A stretch of 24,570 bases of DNA from CAYSRM01 sp964475205 (GTDB lineage Bacteria > Verrucomicrobiota > Kiritimatiellia > UBA8416 > CAYSRM01): positions 1-24,570 of the forward strand of contig CAYYVQ010000046.1 in assembly GCA_964475205.1 (NCBI GenBank), written 5' to 3'. The notes under the pieces were generated by a model, which saw only the letters and a program-made list of their open reading frames with translations, made no database searches and had not been told where the DNA came from. Shown here in pieces: positions 22,720 through 24,570 of the stretch; position 1 is the first letter of the stretch; each line of letters opens with the position of its first letter. The position numbers and the translations under genes are program-made.

Positions 22720-24566
22720 CCTAAAATAAGCGACTTTTTTTAGTAATGCTCATTGCAAATGATTTTTCGACTGTTGAACGGTCGGGTTTAAGAATATGTA
22801 CGGTTCCTTACGGGCAAAGAATGGCCGAGAGGGGGTGTCGTCGGCTTCGGCGCCGGTTCAACCTCCAATGCAGACCGTTTTTGGGCAAACCTTGCCTGTT
22901 TTCACGTTATTTTCCGTCATTATTGTCTCGCTGCCTGAATGCGTCAGGCGAGTTTCGTTCGCCTGATAAACTCCCACGCGGAGAAAAAGTCTTTCAGCCA
23001 CGCATTATACCCCATCAAGCGGTAGATGATCTTGCGTCCTTGCCGACTGACCTGAGTTGGCAGCAGAACCATGGCGTGGAGGAAACGGCGGAACTCCATT
23101 CGAAGAAGCTCCGTGCGCCGATCCTTGAACCGAACCATCAGCGCGAACCATGCTTTGAGGTTCCACGCAAGGGCAGCCATGACCATGTAGGCCCAGTTGC
23201 TCAACAGGTTATCCACCGGCATGCGCAAGGCGTTGACTCCGTTCTTCAACTGCTCGATAACATTCTCCTGGTCGCACCGTTCATTGGCCATTTGAACTAC
23301 TTCGGCCGCCGTGAGATCCTCACGGGTCGTGATGTAAAAGAAGTAACGGATCTCGGGGAAGAGAACAGCTTCACCCTTCTCACGGCTGATGTTTTTTCGC
23401 ACAACAACCACCCGATACTCGCGCTTGCACTTCACCGGCCGGTAACGGAATTCTGCCACATCTTCGCTTTCCAGCCGCAGGTTTTCGAATTCGCGTTGTT
23501 CGACAATCTGCTCCTTCACGTTCTTGGGGCGTCGTCGTGGCTCGGTCTTAACGGTGTGTTTGGATTTGCGTTTAAGCGGCTTATACCTGGCTTCTTCCAG
23601 CCCTTCGGCCCTTCGAACCAGCGCAGGATTCGCATCGGCTCCAAACACGAAGTCTACGATGTCGGCCCAGCGATCAAGGTGTTTGGTAAGATAAAAGTCG
23701 GTGTCCCCGCGCAGTGTAATGGTTCGGGCGTATGGCCAGACCACATCGATCGCCTTATCGATCCATTCAGCGGATCCTTCGTGGCTGACGACGTTGCCGG
23801 GCCGGTTGACCATGTAGAGCACTTCCTTGGTGTTGGCCAGACTGACGATCAGTGGGTGGTAGCCCCATATGCCCTTACGAGAATATTCCATGCCTTCTTT
23901 GCATTCGCCCTGCGTGGGCGCCAAAGTTCCGTCTGTGTCGATCACTGCATGCTTCAGCCGCTTCCTTGCCCGCTTCTTCCATACGCGCTGGCGCCTGCGG
24001 TTGATGCACTCCATCAACTCCACAACATCTTCCTCAGCAAAACGACGGGTAAAATCTCCTGCCGTGGTCGGGTCCGGAATGCGGTCGGCCCCCAGCGCGT
24101 TGAGAAACACTTCGTCGTTGCGCCGCAGCTCTATGTCCTCCAGTCGTATCCCCCCGAGCAGAACGTTGTAGGTGATGTTCAACACGTGATCGGATTCCCA
24201 GTATGGCACATGCGTCTGCAAAAGTGGTACGTTCTCGTTGATCTCCTTCGGCAACCCCAGATTACCCAACATCTGGTGGATTGCTCCAATCCCACCGTAC
24301 CCGATCCCCTGGCTCCTCTCGGCCATCTCGTAGTGGATATTGCTTGCAGTCATGACCGGTTTGGGCTGGTCTTCATATTGCTTGCGGCCCAAACGACGTT
24401 CAATTCTTTCCTTGCGGTTACGGATGATTTTGCGGTAGGATCTGCTCACTTGAAATGCCCCCTTTCATTGGCGTTTGTGATTTTTACTATATTTACTTTA
24501 GCCAATACTGGCGGGCATTTCGAGTTTTTATCCGCCTGTTCTGAAAAAAATCACGCTTGTATGAGG
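22720..24566 (-). mobile_element. IS1380-family insertion sequence
   Basis: A transposase gene is bracketed by imperfect inverted ends. Inward from 22720 the sequence reads CCTAAAATAAGCG, and inward on the other strand from 24566 it reads CCTCATACAAGCG: 10 of 13 identical, with a T7 run two to three bases further in at both ends. The 1,847-bp length fits the family. The left flank reads TCTAAT (22714-22719). The right flank begins TCTA and is then cut by the window edge, so a 6-bp target duplication is possible but unproven. A 200-base non-coding stretch lies between the left end and the transposase stop; I see no gene in it. Confidence 0.75.
22944..24449 (-). CDS. IS1380-family DDE transposase
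   Basis: This 501-residue transposase appears full length and intact. The catalytic triad candidates are Asp171 or Asp173 in HAVIDTDGTLAPT, Asp249 in ITLRGDTDFY, and Glu395 in ERCDQENVIEQLKNG. The last is the family's typical DQEN-x-I-x-x-LK motif, followed by the NWAYMVMAALAWNLKAW helix. The N-terminus is highly basic (SRSYRKIIRNRKERIERR). The start is GTG 24449, with AGGGGG about nine bases upstream. A 6-bp hairpin GCCTGA-ATGCG-TCAGGC at 22933-22949 overlaps the stop. Since no frame damage is visible, the element may be recently active. Confidence 0.93.
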   Translation of the reverse strand: MSRSYRKIIRNRKERIERRLGRKQYEDQPKPVMTASNIHYEMAERSQGIGYGGIGAIHQMLGNLGLPKEINENVPLLQTHVPYWESDHVLNITYNVLLGGIRLEDIELRRNDEVFLNALGADRIPDPTTAGDFTRRFAEEDVVELMECINRRRQRVWKKRARKRLKHAVIDTDGTLAPTQGECKEGMEYSRKGIWGYHPLIVSLANTKEVLYMVNRPGNVVSHEGSAEWIDKAIDVVWPYARTITLRGDTDFYLTKHLDRWADIVDFVFGADANPALVRRAEGLEEARYKPLKRKSKHTVKTEPRRRPKNVKEQIVEQREFENLRLESEDVAEFRYRPVKCKREYRVVVVRKNISREKGEAVLFPEIRYFFYITTREDLTAAEVVQMANERCDQENVIEQLKNGVNALRMPVDNLLSNWAYMVMAALAWNLKAWFALMVRFKDRRTELLRMEFRRFLHAMVLLPTQVSRQGRKIIYRLMGYNAWLKDFFSAWEFIRRTKLA

Positions 24567-24570
24567 TCTA

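Noticed and set aside
22862..24566. Left IS1380 end at 22862 (CCTCCAATGC)
   Set aside because: Only ACCTC and a T-run align with the right end; the site at 22720 matches 10 of 13 terminal bases and the T-run.
1..24570. tRNA, rRNA, CRISPR array, toxin-antitoxin or phage genes
   Set aside because: None was recognised on either strand; the repeats seen are dispersed or palindromic, not regularly spaced arrays.

Overview
The window reads as about 24.6 kb of chromosome from a Gram-negative, anaerobe-like environmental bacterium of roughly 50% GC. The gene mix fits the PVC superphylum (Lentisphaerota/Kiritimatiellota-like) best: a DUF4954 protein next to an acyl carrier protein, a small two-domain protein at 2065-2535 whose style I associate with that group, two sigma-54 activators and many dispersed repeats. 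This placement is an inference without database support. I see no rRNA, tRNA or CRISPR array.

Layout. 1-51 is the end of a small mobile repeat cut by the window edge. 150-1022 is a MEMO/AmmB-family protein, converging on an unrecognised gene (1044-1622, minus). A second copy of the small mobile repeat lies at 1774-1971, directly against a strong sigma-70-type promoter that serves 2065-2535. Then come an NtrC-type response regulator (minus), proC (plus), and an acyl-CoA dehydrogenase and a sugar-nucleotide epimerase (both minus). 7693-13345 is a plus-strand run: atypical ACP, DUF4954 beta-helix protein, glucosamine-6-phosphate deaminase (nagB), a divergent ROK protein and an N-acetylhexosamine-kinase-like phosphotransferase. 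A paralogous phosphotransferase runs towards it on the minus strand and overlaps it tail to tail. This run looks like an amino-sugar salvage module: C1 kinases plus NagB feeding glycolysis. 14616-18522 is a second plus-strand run: cutA, a fused metX-metW methionine gene, and a sigma-54 activator carrying an ArsC/LMW-phosphatase-like domain and a cysteine-rich PAS domain. Two adjacent palindromes (18643-18848) separate this run from a LytS-type-membrane histidine kinase (minus). 20428-22649 is a CPBP protease, a methyltransferase and a DUF1614 membrane protein. The window ends in an IS1380-family insertion sequence (22720-24566).

The most informative observation is the small mobile repeat. It is a roughly 200-bp non-autonomous element with 20-bp terminal inverted repeats. 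Two complete copies in opposite orientation are each flanked by a perfect 9-bp target duplication (CGCAATCTT and CAAATGGAC). One copy interrupts the 3' end of the methyltransferase gene and now supplies its last residues and stop codon. Removing the insert restores a shorter C-terminus whose stop codon touches the ribosome binding site of the next gene. The other copy landed exactly at the -35 box of a promoter and left that box intact. At least three further repeat or palindrome families occupy the intergenic regions.
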